From Enterococcus mundtii (GTDB taxonomy: Bacteria; Bacillota; Bacilli; Lactobacillales; Enterococcaceae), in assembly GCF_002947535.1 (NCBI RefSeq), contig NZ_PUAP01000017.1, forward strand, positions 62,001-126,000: a stretch of DNA of 64,000 nt, in the 5' to 3' direction. Below, piece by piece: positions 7,950-19,281 of the stretch; within the stretch, counting starts at the first letter, position 1, and each line of letters begins with the position of its first letter. A program made the translations under genes and the position numbers. The notes under the pieces are model-generated. The model saw nothing but the letters and a program-made list of their open reading frames with translations. It was not told the DNA's origin and searched no databases.

Positions 7950-8651
7950 CTATGTTTCGTAGTTGATATGATAAGGATGTAGATCCGTATGATAAATTGC
8001 CTCTGAATACTCAACCACTTCTCGATCTTCGGTCGTTGATCGACGTACTCGTTTGATCCCGATTTCTGAAGATGTCTTTAATAATGCTTTTTCTTCCTCT
8101 GTTAAAAACGTAGCAGAAAAGTCATCTGAAAAAGAGTCGATGATGTGATTATTTTGTGTGAGTAACCGGTACAAAGATTCTTTATCAAATTCTTTTTGTT
8201 TCATTTTATTCATGTCTTTTGGTAAATAGTGAACAAAATAGATATACGGCTGGTCATTTAAATAGTACAAACGTTTGAAGCATACCGCAGCTGAACCGAA
8301 CATCGAATATAATGGATGATCTTTTTTGATACTGATTTTTTCTAAACCAATCGTTTCTTTGCGAACTTCATATTGGGAATCCTTTAATATCTGAGTAAAA
8401 CTTTCGGCTTTAGATAAACGATTGTAAGGACGATTACTTAATACTGTCGTTCCTCGACCACTTTTCTTTTCGACATATTCATCTGTAGCTAATAACTCGA
8501 TGGCTTTGCGCACAGTGATCTTACTCACTTGAAACAATTCTTCTAACTCATTTTCAGTTGGCAACATACTCCCCACTGGATACTTTCCTGAAAAAATATC
8601 CTCTTTGATCTTGTCTGCCACTTCTAAATATAGTACACGCGTTCTTTTCAT
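7950..8651 (-). CDS. GntR/HutC-family transcription regulator
   Basis: A 233-residue regulator. The N-terminal winged helix spans about 1-68 (YLEVADKIKEDIFSGKYPVG, then SKITVRKAIELL), and the C-terminal UTRA ligand domain covers about 85-230. The ATG at 8651 is chosen because AAAGGTGAAG precedes it; an upstream in-frame ATG would add 31 residues absent from the family. It lies at the promoter side of the PTS-MupG-dga operon, transcribed in the same direction but separated by repeat copy A, and probably senses a phosphorylated sugar from that pathway. A 9-bp inverted repeat directly upstream suggests autoregulation. Confidence 0.88.
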   Translation of the reverse strand: MKRTRVLYLEVADKIKEDIFSGKYPVGSMLPTENELEELFQVSKITVRKAIELLATDEYVEKKSGRGTTVLSNRPYNRLSKAESFTQILKDSQYEVRKETIGLEKISIKKDHPLYSMFGSAAVCFKRLYYLNDQPYIYFVHYLPKDMNKMKQKEFDKESLYRLLTQNNHIIDSFSDDFSATFLTEEEKALLKTSSEIGIKRVRRSTTEDREVVEYSEAIYHTDLHPYHINYET

Positions 8652-8667
8652 AGCTTCACCTTTCACC

Positions 8668-8694
8668 TTTATGTTAGTTAAAGAATAACATAAA
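8668..8694. promoter_or_regulatory. inverted repeat upstream of the GntR gene, candidate operator
   Basis: TTTATGTTA and TAACATAAA, perfect 9-bp arms with a 9-base spacer, lie 17 bases before the chosen start codon. The position suits autorepression. Its half-site is only loosely like the 28-bp palindrome at 7685. Confidence 0.45.
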
Positions 8695-8744
8695 TAAACA
8701 GAAAAAAGAATAGAAATATTGATAATTGGTCTACCTATGTACAA

Positions 8745-8784
8745 ATAATAAGCTTAGACATAACAAAACATCTAAGCTTATTAT
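8745..8784. terminator. 14-bp perfect hairpin downstream of bglA
   Basis: Arms ATAATAAGCTTAGA and its exact complement flank a 12-base loop. It follows the end of the bgl operon on the minus strand, but the better T-tract (ATTTTTT) is on the plus strand, so termination may be stronger in that direction. It also lies upstream of the GntR gene and could be regulatory. Confidence 0.5.
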
Positions 8785-8940
8785 CATAATTTTTTCGTAC
8801 CTTTGTTATATCCTTGTTTTAATAACACAATCGCCGATTATAAAAACAAGGAAAATTTTATCAGAAATTTCAAACAATCACTAAATTTGTAAGGATTCTT
8901 GTATTGAAAGGCCTTTCTATAAAAATGGCCCAGTCGTTAT

Positions 8941-12370
<3,430 letters not shown>

Positions 12371-12376
<6 letters not shown>

Positions 12377-12401
12377 TGCCTGCTTGATCCAGTAACAATC
12401 C
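12371..12401 (-). promoter_or_regulatory. ribonucleic antiterminator (RAT) before bglP
   Basis: The minus strand reads GGATTGTTACTG, a short loop, then GCAGGCAAAACC, a close match to the LicT-type RAT consensus. It starts at the base after the bglG stop codon. Bound BglG would stabilise this hairpin and prevent the terminator. Confidence 0.88.
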
Positions 12402-13250
12402 TTATGATTGGGTTTGTTTTTCAGTTACTACACGTTGGATGTGGATCGTCAGGTAGATTTGCTCTCCTGGACCCATCTCTTTTTGTTGCGTTTGTACAAG
12501 ATACTCATTGATCCGTTCCACACAGCGAAACGCTTTAGGATACTTTCCTTGGACAAGGGCATAAAGAAATTCATCTTTTTCATCCGAAGTTTCATCTTTT
12601 AAGTATCGTTGTGTGAAAAATTGTAAATGTGTGATGATCCGTTGATAATTCAAGGAATCTTCGTCAAAGGCGATGCCGAAAAATTTACTGATGATACTTA
12701 AGATATCTCGCACCATTTTCGTTGCCGCCATCGTTACTTGCATGTCGCCATTTCCTTGTTCACTATTGACGAAATGAAAGGCTATGAAACCTGCTTCATC
12801 CATTGGTAAAGTCACACCGAGCTTTTCTTCAACAAGTTGAAGGGCTTGTTTGGCAGCTCGATATTCTTTAGGATAAAACTTTTTTGTTTCAAATAATAAA
12901 GGATTCGGTAATTCAATGTTTTCCTTTGCTCGGCTGATCGCATAATGGATATGGTCGGTCAGTGTCAAATAGATGTTTGGCGACAATTGGATGTTTAGTT
13001 GTTCTTCGGCAAGGTCGACGATCTGCTTCACCAGCTCGACCTCTTCTAATGGGACATCTGCCATCAATTGTTGGAACTGATGCGTAGTAAAAGAATCTTT
13101 TAGTACAAATTCTTTTTGGATCGATTCTTCAGAGATCGTATCGCCTGATTTTTTTTGAAAAGCAAGACCTTTTCCCATGCAGATGATTTCTTCGCCTAAT
13201 TCATTTTTTGAAATGACGACATTATTATTCAAGACTTTTTCTATGACCAT
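12402..13250 (-). CDS. bglG: BglG/LicT-family transcription antiterminator
   Basis: A 282-residue RNA-binding antiterminator. The N-terminal co-antiterminator domain (about 1-55; MVIEKVLNNNVVISKN) binds RAT RNA. Two PTS regulation domains follow, PRD1 about 65-170 (TDHIHYAISR near 100-109) and PRD2 about 175-280 (FIAFHFVNS near 161-169 ends PRD1). PRD phosphorylation by HPr and by the IIB domain of BglP would set activity according to sugar supply. It is the first gene of the bgl operon and is preceded by its own RAT/terminator, so it should promote its own expression. LicT is an equally good name. Confidence 0.92.
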   Translation of the reverse strand: MVIEKVLNNNVVISKNELGEEIICMGKGLAFQKKSGDTISEESIQKEFVLKDSFTTHQFQQLMADVPLEEVELVKQIVDLAEEQLNIQLSPNIYLTLTDHIHYAISRAKENIELPNPLLFETKKFYPKEYRAAKQALQLVEEKLGVTLPMDEAGFIAFHFVNSEQGNGDMQVTMAATKMVRDILSIISKFFGIAFDEDSLNYQRIITHLQFFTQRYLKDETSDEKDEFLYALVQGKYPKAFRCVERINEYLVQTQQKEMGPGEQIYLTIHIQRVVTEKQTQS

Positions 13251-13273
13251 CTACATCGACCTCCCAACTAAAA

Positions 13274-13323
13274 AATAAAAAAACCTAGAATCCGCCCGTA
13301 ATTACTAGCTGAATTCTGGTTTT
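13274..13323 (-). terminator. conditional terminator before bglG
   Basis: On the minus strand AACCAGAATTC pairs with GGATTCTAGGTT and is followed by a T-run. The 5' arm overlaps the upstream RAT, so it is the default-off switch of the whole operon. Confidence 0.82.
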
Positions 13324-13345
13324 GCCTGCCGAACAGTAACAATCC
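13318..13345 (-). promoter_or_regulatory. RAT site before bglG
   Basis: The minus strand reads GGATTGTTACTG, then TTCG and GCAGGCAAAACC, a near-perfect LicT RAT and a second copy of the one before bglP. Confidence 0.88.
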
Positions 13346-13362
13346 GTTGTTTAACTACATTT

Positions 13363-13391
13363 ACTATACCACTATTACATTCGTTATGCAA
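13363..13391 (-). promoter_or_regulatory. promoter of the bgl operon
   Basis: TTGCAT (13386-13391), 17-base spacer, TATAGT (13363-13368) on the minus strand. It starts transcription about 10 bases before the RAT. Confidence 0.75.
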
Positions 13392-13480
13392 CCCTTTTCA
13401 TAGTTTTTATTTTTTCAAAAGGAGAAGAACTTTTAATATCTTGTAACACTGAATCCAATATACATGCGATGAGAGTAACG

Positions 13481-13519
13481 AAAAAGGATAGAAATGAACG
13501 AGCCATTTCTATCCTTTTT
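13481..13519. terminator. bidirectional terminator after the sortase gene
   Basis: Perfect 16-bp arms (AAAAAGGATAGAAATG and its complement) around a 7-base loop, with T-runs on both strands. It ends the mazG-sortase transcript. Confidence 0.85.
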
Positions 13520-13545
13520 CCTCTATTGTGATGTTGATGATCAGA

Positions 13546-13611
13546 ATATGAGAAGCTATTTTTCAATTTCCTATCTTACTGCTCAGATCAAAACGTTTTT
13601 CTCACAACCTC
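13546..13611. repeat. EFAR-like repeat, truncated copy F
   Basis: The stretch CTTACTGCTCAGATCAAAACG followed by CTCACAACCTC matches the right end of copy B (about 15000-15036) with few changes. The left half is missing. It lies between the sortase stop and its terminator. Confidence 0.6.
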
Positions 13612-13613
13612 TT

Positions 13614-14327
13614 CTAAAACGTTCTCGTTGGCATGTCAAAGGCGTTTTTCATTTCTTGGGTGGCTTCTTTCATTGGTGTGATGCTTTCGAGTTCTCCTTG
13701 GACGACTAGGCGTGTGATGGCATCCATATCGCCACAAGTGATCAAGGTGATCAATTCTTTTCCTTCTTCAATGTTCAATAATTCTGTTGCCGAAGGATCG
13801 ACTTTTTCTTTGAATGTTGCTTTGTACGTGTAGACATTTTCTAAATCGACGATATAGATCTTGTCACCTAAGTTTAGATTTTCTAATGGGGTAAAAAGTA
13901 ATTCTGGGTTGTTGGCGCGGTGACTTGCTAAGGCGTAGTTGCCTTTCCCCATTTCTTGCTCGGGGTCTAATGTCCCTGCACCGTACAATAAGTTTGCATT
14001 ATCTAACCCTCTAAAAATCGGTAAGTTGATTGAAACGGACGGGACGGCGATACTTCCAATGACTGGTAGATCTGGTCGATTCAATTGGGCTCTTAGCACC
14101 GCTTCTGAACTCATTGATTCAACTGAATCAAAGTCAAAGTTTGCCTCTTTTTGATTATTTTTGACAATATCGTCACGAGTCACATTCGCGATTGCGTAGG
14201 CATCTCCGGTATTTTTAACGAAGAAATCTTTGATCTGTTCATTGAAAATCAAGGCTAGTCCTACTAATAATAGTAGAAATAATAGAAAATTGACTAGCCA
14301 CTTTTTGACTCTTCCTTTCTTATTCAT
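13614..14327 (-). CDS. srtA: class A sortase
   Basis: A 237-residue membrane-anchored transpeptidase that links LPXTG proteins to the cell wall. The N-terminal anchor is at about 10-27. The catalytic triad is visible: H136 in LASHRAN, C198 in LITCGD and R206 in ITRLVVQG. The class A fold features (GSIAVPSVSINLPIF near 91-105) agree. It follows the MazG-like gene by 28 bases and has GGAGGAAG before the ATG. It is the only sortase seen, and the giant LPKTG adhesin at 46-54 kb is a likely substrate although far away. Confidence 0.9.
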   Translation of the reverse strand: MNKKGRVKKWLVNFLLFLLLLVGLALIFNEQIKDFFVKNTGDAYAIANVTRDDIVKNNQKEANFDFDSVESMSSEAVLRAQLNRPDLPVIGSIAVPSVSINLPIFRGLDNANLLYGAGTLDPEQEMGKGNYALASHRANNPELLFTPLENLNLGDKIYIVDLENVYTYKATFKEKVDPSATELLNIEEGKELITLITCGDMDAITRLVVQGELESITPMKEATQEMKNAFDMPTRTF

Positions 14328-14355
14328 GTATCTTCCTCCACTCTTGCACTATCTG

Positions 14356-14685
14356 TCATAGCTCCGTATATTTTTCTTTGTTGTTTTTACTTTTTTCTAC
14401 TGGGTACTTCTGATTGTTTTTTTCTAATTTTTCCTCAATGATCGTATCAATATCTAAGTTTAGATTATCCGCCATCATATAAGAATATATCAATACGTCG
14501 GCTAGCTCTTCTTTGATCCGTTCAAGCTGAGTCGTTGTGACTTCTTCTGGTTGCTTCCATTGAAATAGTTCTAATAATTCTGATGCTTCTAAAGAAATCG
14601 AAATTGCTAAATCTTTTTCATTATGAAATTGTCGCCAATTGCGATCATCTCTAAATTGGTTGATTTTTGCCATGCTTTTATCCAT
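14356..14685 (-). CDS. MazG-like nucleotide pyrophosphohydrolase
   Basis: A 109-residue all-alpha NTP pyrophosphatase of the DCTPP1/RS21-C6 group, probably hydrolysing non-canonical or excess dNTPs. Metal-binding motifs are EASELLELFQW (about 33-43) and EELADVLIY (about 59-67). It is short, as usual for house-cleaning members. GGAGAAG lies before the ATG. It is probably co-transcribed with the sortase, although no functional link is known. Confidence 0.88.
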   Translation of the reverse strand: MDKSMAKINQFRDDRNWRQFHNEKDLAISISLEASELLELFQWKQPEEVTTTQLERIKEELADVLIYSYMMADNLNLDIDTIIEEKLEKNNQKYPVEKSKNNKEKYTEL

Positions 14686-15076
14686 TGATCTTCTCCTATT
14701 TTTAAATCAAGCTAAATTAATCATACCATGTTTAAAGTAAAAATAGTTTAGACTTATTTTAATAATGTTTTATATTTTTTACCATGCGGAGAAAATATGC
14801 GTATTATTTTTTCATCAAGAATAAACGACAACTTGAATTTCCACAATGCCTTGCTATTTCAAATCATAGGTACGTACTTTATGTAATGGGCATAAGACAC
14901 TAGTCATCTTATGCCCTTTAAAACCGAATAAACGGTGTTCCAGAAGCTGACCTTCCACAATAAGCTAGACAATTGTAAAACATGAAAAACTATTTTTTTC
15001 TTACTGCTCAGGTCAAAACGCTTCTGTCACAACCTCAATCTGGTATTTTGATCAAAGTCCCCCTTTGATCTATCTA
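14686..15076. other. 391-base intergenic region with repeat copy B
   Basis: No gene is seen. The right half is EFAR-like repeat B (14888-15036). The left half is AT-rich and should hold the promoter for the mazG-srtA pair, but no consensus promoter stood out. A short inverted repeat at 15050-15070 (TTGATCAAAG / CTTTGATC) next to the MFS stop lacks a T-tract. Confidence 0.5.
14888..15036. repeat. EFAR-like intergenic repeat, copy B
   Basis: It starts with a perfect 10-bp hairpin (GGGCATAAGA, 9-base loop, TCTTATGCCC), then the shared AAAACCGAATAAACGG and CCAGAAG block, an AT-rich middle, and ends CTTCTGTCACAACCTC. The first hairpin could be the terminator of the MFS gene, consistent with insertion into or next to a terminator. 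Confidence 0.7.
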
Positions 15077-16270
15077 CTATTGCTGTAAACTTGTTTTCAG
15101 ATCTCTTACTCCTGATAAAGTCATCAAGACAAGTAAACTGATTAAATAAATCCCACTTAGAAAGAGAATAACAGCCGTTAAACTATAATGGTCCATTAGA
15201 AACCCGATCACGATCGATGAAAAACCTCCTACTGCTCGTCCTAGGTTCATGATAAAGTTATTCGCTGTCGCACGGATCTCTGTTGGATACAAACTACTGA
15301 TGATTGCTCCATAACCTCCATACATTCCGTTGATGAAGTAACCTACGACTACTGCTGCTGCGATCAAGCTCCATTGACTGTGTGCAAGTACGAGTAAAAA
15401 GACAGACAAAGAGGAACAAATCAGGAACATGCCAAATGCACGGGTTGGACCAACTTTATCCATGATGATCCCAAAGGTCATCATCCCTAATGACATCCCT
15501 AAAATTGTGCTGATCATCCATAAAGAAGATCCCGATACTGATAAACCTAGTTGTGCTTGCATGATTGAAGGCAACCAATTCATCAAGCCGAAATAACCAG
15601 CGATCTGTACAGTGACCATCAGACTAAGCCCTGTCGTTTGCCATGCCATGTGTTTCGTTTGGAACAAATGACTAAGCTTTGTCTTTTTCCCAGTTTCTTT
15701 TGTTTCTTCAAACGCCTCGGGTTCTTTTAGTCCTTTTCGGATAAATAAGACCATCAAGACCGGCAAGACACCGATGACGTAAAGCATTTTCCAGCCAAAC
15801 AAAGGAATGATCACCGCTGCTAAGATGGCGGCTAAAGCTGCACCAACTTGTGCGCCGATTGCAGCCACAGAAGAAGCACGACCAATTTGTTTCTTTGAGA
15901 AGCTTTCAGAAATCAAAGACATGCATGCACCGTATTCCCCGCCAGCACCGATTCCTGCGATAAAACGAAACAGATAGACAAGATAGATATTCGATGCAAA
16001 ATACATGAGTAAAGAAGCAATCGAGAACAAAATGACCGTTTGTGAAAATACTTTGACTCTCCCATATTTATCCGCCATCAATCCAAAAAAAATACCTCCA
16101 ACGAGCATCCCTAAATTAGTGATGGTTGCAATCAATCCTGCTTGCGTTCCACTAATATTAAAAGTTGCGATCATTGAAGATAATGAAAAAGCTAAAAACA
16201 TAATATCCATATTTTCTAGAGCAATACCCGCCGATGTTGATAATAATACCTTTCGTTGATACTTCGTCAT
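15077..16270 (-). CDS. MFS transporter, substrate unknown
   Basis: A 397-residue protein with twelve predicted membrane segments. The MFS signature between TM2 and TM3 is GLMADKYGRVKV (near 72-83), and a GAGGEYGAC motif lies in TM4-TM5 (near 108-116). It resembles aromatic-acid/sugar-acid symporters of the ACS/AAHS type. It is divergent from nanE with about 240 bases between, so N-acetylmannosamine or another amino-sugar compound is a reasonable guess, but no sequence feature proves the substrate. Confidence 0.75.
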   Translation of the reverse strand: MTKYQRKVLLSTSAGIALENMDIMFLAFSLSSMIATFNISGTQAGLIATITNLGMLVGGIFFGLMADKYGRVKVFSQTVILFSIASLLMYFASNIYLVYLFRFIAGIGAGGEYGACMSLISESFSKKQIGRASSVAAIGAQVGAALAAILAAVIIPLFGWKMLYVIGVLPVLMVLFIRKGLKEPEAFEETKETGKKTKLSHLFQTKHMAWQTTGLSLMVTVQIAGYFGLMNWLPSIMQAQLGLSVSGSSLWMISTILGMSLGMMTFGIIMDKVGPTRAFGMFLICSSLSVFLLVLAHSQWSLIAAAVVVGYFINGMYGGYGAIISSLYPTEIRATANNFIMNLGRAVGGFSSIVIGFLMDHYSLTAVILFLSGIYLISLLVLMTLSGVRDLKTSLQQ

Positions 16271-16432
16271 TTTTCTTCCCCTTTTCTTTAAATAACCCTA
16301 AATTGTTAAAATCATATCCAAAATCCAAGAAAAAATCAAGAACTTTTTCAGTATATGCGAAAAAAGTTTGACACTTCTTTTGTAAACGAATGATTTTTCC
16401 AATGGAAGATGCGGTGAATAAAGCCCTTTCTC

Positions 16433-16461
16433 TTTACACTCATGAAAGCGGATGCTATATT
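16433..16461 (+). promoter_or_regulatory. nanE promoter with an overlapping cre-like site
   Basis: TTTACA (16433-16438), 17-base spacer, TATATT (16456-16461). Within the spacer TGAAAGCGGATGCT (16443-16456) differs from the CcpA cre consensus at two positions, so catabolite repression is plausible. Confidence 0.6.
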
Positions 16462-16510
16462 TCTTGGTAGAAATGGCTTACTATTGGTTTCAGATTGGAG
16501 TTTTTGACAA

Positions 16511-17200
16511 ATGGACAAACAAGAATTTTTAGAACAGATCAGTCATGGATTGATCGTTTCTTGCCAAGCATTACCTGGCGAAGTTTTTTATTCAGAAGAA
16601 GGTGGTTTGATGCCTTATTTTGCACTAGCTGCAAAGAAAGCTGGCGCAGTCGGTATTCGAGCAAATTCAGTCAGAGATATTTTAGAGATCAAAGAAAAAG
16701 TTGATTTACCGATGATTGGTATTATCAAACGAGATTATCCACCTGAGAAACCGTTTATTACTGCAACGATGAAAGAAGTCGATGAATTAGTTGCAACTGG
16801 CGTAGAAGTGATTGCACTTGATTGTACCCTGCGTAAACGTCATGATGGCTTATCGATCAACGCATTCATTGAACAAATCAAAACGAAATATCCTCATCAA
16901 TTATTTATGGCAGATATTGCGACCTTTGAAGAAGGAATCAATGCTTATAAAGCCGGGATCGACTTTGTTGGAACGACATTAAGCGGTTATACCGAAGAAA
17001 GTGAAGAGACAGAAGGGCCTGATGTGGTGTTGATCAAACGCCTTCTTGAAGCAGATGTGTGCGTGATTGCAGAAGGAAAGATCCACACACCACAACAAGC
17101 CAAGGAAATCCAAGCGTTAGGAGTTGCTGGTATCGTGGTTGGCGGCGCCATTACCCGACCACAAGAAATCACTCAACGATTTGTTGCTGCGTTAGATTAA
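16511..17200 (+). CDS. nanE: N-acetylmannosamine-6-phosphate 2-epimerase
   Basis: A 229-residue TIM-barrel epimerase that converts ManNAc-6-phosphate to GlcNAc-6-phosphate. Typical features are the N-terminal [21 protein letters not shown] near 45-54, IGIIKRDYP near 70-78 and GTTLSGYTE near 155-163, where the conserved lysine K75 is the likely catalytic base. It has no nanA or nanK neighbour, so it probably serves ManNAc taken up by other means, perhaps with the divergent MFS gene. GGAG lies 10 bases before the ATG. Confidence 0.9.
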   Translation: MDKQEFLEQISHGLIVSCQALPGEVFYSEEGGLMPYFALAAKKAGAVGIRANSVRDILEIKEKVDLPMIGIIKRDYPPEKPFITATMKEVDELVATGVEVIALDCTLRKRHDGLSINAFIEQIKTKYPHQLFMADIATFEEGINAYKAGIDFVGTTLSGYTEESEETEGPDVVLIKRLLEADVCVIAEGKIHTPQQAKEIQALGVAGIVVGGAITRPQEITQRFVAALD

Positions 17201-17203
17201 GCG

Positions 17204-17283
17204 AGAGGTCAGGACAGAGGTTCCTTCTGTCCCCGCCGTTTATTCGGTTTTAGGTGGTGCCAGAAGAGGAATGTCCCTGACAC
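17204..17283. repeat. EFAR-like intergenic repeat, short copy C
   Basis: On the minus strand it carries AAAACCGAATAAACGGCGGG and GACAGAAGGAACCTC. Ends GTCAGGACA and TGTCCCTGAC are inverted, giving an 80-bp palindromic unit without the long inner hairpin. It begins right after the nanE stop. Confidence 0.65.
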
Positions 17284-17292
17284 ATCATTTTT

Positions 17293-17325
17293 GATGTTGG
17301 TGAAATCTACCAACATCTTTTTTAT
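17293..17325 (+). terminator. nanE terminator
   Basis: GATGTTGGT, 7-base loop, ACCAACATC, then TTTTTTATTTTT. Confidence 0.85.
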
Positions 17326-17409
17326 TTTTGAAGTTTGCTACTTGAACACCATTGATTACACTCTAAGGAAAAAAACTAACTAATACCCTAGATACTTTTT
17401 ACCTACACA

Positions 17410-17466
17410 AAAAACGGTCTTCCAAATGTGCAAGGATGAGCGCACGGATGGAATGACCGTCTTTTC
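17410..17466. terminator. terminator of the phn operon
   Basis: AAAAGACGGTCATTCCA and TGGAAGACCGTTTTTT pair on the minus strand around a long loop that can fold further. It lies about 50 bases past the PHP gene stop and has T-runs on both strands. Confidence 0.7.
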
Positions 17467-17511
17467 AGCCGGGGGGCTAAATAAAATATAGGATAAAAAA
17501 GAAAATAACGT

Positions 17512-18348
17512 TTAGTTTGCTTTCATATGTGCATCTAGTAATAACTCGTCAGGAAATTCACGGACATTAGACATGGCACATTCGCCAAAATAATCCGGTC
17601 CGTTCTTCCCTTTAAAATCAGATCCTCCAAAACAGTGGATCTTGAATCGATCAACTAATTCCTGTACTTTTCGTTGGTCTTTCAAACTATGTTCTGGATG
17701 ATATTTTTCGATACCATCGATACCAAACGAAGCCAGCTCAGGAATCAATTCAAAGCTATTCAGCTTCCCAGGGTGGGCAACGACGGACATCCCACCGCCT
17801 AGCTTGATTGCTTGGATCACTTCGTAAACATCGATCATTTCAGTCTCTTCTTGACCGAAGTCATTGTACTTGAATAGTTTACGGTAAAGGTGTCCATCAA
17901 TGGATGTATCGTAGCCTGCTTTGATCAAGGCAGACATGATGTGTTGCTTGTAAAGAGCCGTCGCCTGTTTCGCAAACTGGCGTACTTGCTCTTCCTTGAT
18001 ACGAAATCCTTCTGTTTGGATACGTTTCAACTGACGTAATGTATTTCTCGTTCGCGCCGCACGCAACGGTTCACATAACTGTTCGATATACTGATAATTC
18101 ATCAGATTGTATCCCAAGATATGCACCTGTTGCCGGCGTTTGAAATCATAAGCAGTTACTTCGATGCCTTCTATGAAATTGATCGGAGAAGGAGCGAAGA
18201 CCTGTCGTATGTTTGCTAATCCCGCCGAAGTATCTTGATCTACGACGGACAGGATAGTCATTTGATGCTTTAACGCCAATTTAAGTAATTCTTCTGGTGA
18301 ACTACTGCCATCTGAAAAACAACTATGGACATGCAAATCTGCTTTCAC
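17512..18348 (-). CDS. PHP-domain protein of the phn operon, with substituted metal ligands
   Basis: A 278-residue PHP-fold protein. PHP phosphoesterases use a two- or three-metal centre. Seen here: DLHVHSCFSDG (residues 4-14), E in IEGIEVTAYD, H in QVHILGYN and H in VVAHPGKL. Two usual ligands differ: the TDHD motif reads VDQD (His to Gln) and GSDFH reads GSDFK (His to Lys). Known relatives cleave cyclic phosphates or degrade short RNA from the 5' end. Context suggests it processes a phosphonate- or phosphate-ester-derived product. The GTG start is chosen because AGGAGAGGAG lies 8 bases upstream; a TTG at 18393 overlapping the preceding stop would add 15 residues and has no ribosome binding site. 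Confidence 0.75.
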   Translation of the reverse strand: MKADLHVHSCFSDGSSSPEELLKLALKHQMTILSVVDQDTSAGLANIRQVFAPSPINFIEGIEVTAYDFKRRQQVHILGYNLMNYQYIEQLCEPLRAARTRNTLRQLKRIQTEGFRIKEEQVRQFAKQATALYKQHIMSALIKAGYDTSIDGHLYRKLFKYNDFGQEETEMIDVYEVIQAIKLGGGMSVVAHPGKLNSFELIPELASFGIDGIEKYHPEHSLKDQRKVQELVDRFKIHCFGGSDFKGKNGPDYFGECAMSNVREFPDELLLDAHMKAN

Positions 18349-18389
18349 TTGACGTTCTCCTCTCCTTTTTCCAGTCAATTTCATCTCAA

Positions 18390-19280
18390 TCAAGCGTGAA
18401 TGATATATTTTTTTCGCAGTCTGATCGCCACGACTTCTAAGATTGCAACCACTGCTAGAATCATATAGACTAATACGCCAATCTCATGGAAATCAAAATA
18501 AAAACTACTTGTCATCGCAAGTTGGAAACCCAAGCCACCTGCTCCAGCAGCGGCTCCCACAGCGATCGCATTGGTAAAGTTGATCTCAAAGCGGATAAAT
18601 AGCCAAGAAAGCAAGGCGGTCATACAAGAAGGTAAAATTGCTTGGAACACCACCTGCCACCAGCTTGCCCCACACGCACGCAATGCTTCGATCACACCAG
18701 AATCGATTTCTTCGATACTCTCAGAAAAGACCTTTGTCAGGTAAGCAATCGTGTGGAAAGACATACCAATGATTGCCGCATTCGCGCCCAATCCAATCAA
18801 GATCGAGAAAATCATGACCCACAAGATCGTTGGAACCGCACGGATGAAGGACATCACTGTTCGGATCGCGTTTGATAGGCCTGAATGGCTGATATTTCTT
18901 GCTGTAAATAACGCCATCAAGAAGGCTGTCACACCTCCAAGCAATGTAGTGATCACCGCTAAACCAACCGTCATACCTAAAGCTTGGAGCAAAGTCTCAA
19001 AAGAAAAACGTCCAGAGAGTCTTGGCTGGAGAAAAATCCGTTGCAAGTCTGTAAAAAATTGTCTTGTCGCATCCAGCAATACGACCTCTCCGTAATCCAT
19101 CGTGAATAAGGTGTAGATCGACACACTGGTCAGTAGAATAAACAAGACCCAAGGGACGATCCGATAGGTTTTCCACACGCGAATACGGATTTTCTTTTTT
19201 GAGTTTCGTCTGATTTTTGTCGGCTGGGCTAAGACGGTTTCTGTCACCGCTAATTCAAGTTCACTTTGTCGTTGGACCAT
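18390..19280 (-). CDS. phnE: phosphonate/phosphate-type ABC transporter permease (second PhnE)
   Basis: A 296-residue inner-membrane permease with about six hydrophobic segments. The EAA loop that contacts the ATPase is around residues 205-225 (SGVIEALRACGASWWQ). A basic N-terminal tail of about 30 residues precedes the first membrane helix. Family members import phosphonates, phosphite or phosphate esters. It starts two bases after the first permease gene's stop; the Shine-Dalgarno AGGAGG lies inside that gene, 13 bases upstream. Confidence 0.88.
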   Translation of the reverse strand: MVQRQSELELAVTETVLAQPTKIRRNSKKKIRIRVWKTYRIVPWVLFILLTSVSIYTLFTMDYGEVVLLDATRQFFTDLQRIFLQPRLSGRFSFETLLQALGMTVGLAVITTLLGGVTAFLMALFTARNISHSGLSNAIRTVMSFIRAVPTILWVMIFSILIGLGANAAIIGMSFHTIAYLTKVFSESIEEIDSGVIEALRACGASWWQVVFQAILPSCMTALLSWLFIRFEINFTNAIAVGAAAGAGGLGFQLAMTSSFYFDFHEIGVLVYMILAVVAILEVVAIRLRKKYIIHA

Positions 19281-19281
19281 A

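Noticed and set aside
13384-13566. 60-codon minus-strand ORF downstream of the sortase
   Set aside because: It spans a perfect terminator hairpin and part of a repeat, has no ribosome binding site and no recognisable domain.
15050-15070. TTGATCAAAG/CTTTGATC hairpin as terminator of the MFS gene
   Set aside because: No T-tract on either strand; the hairpin at 14888-14916 is a better candidate.
17512-18393. TTG start for the PHP protein
   Set aside because: No ribosome binding site, whereas a GTG 45 bases later has AGGAGAGGAG at ideal spacing right before the conserved PHP strand.
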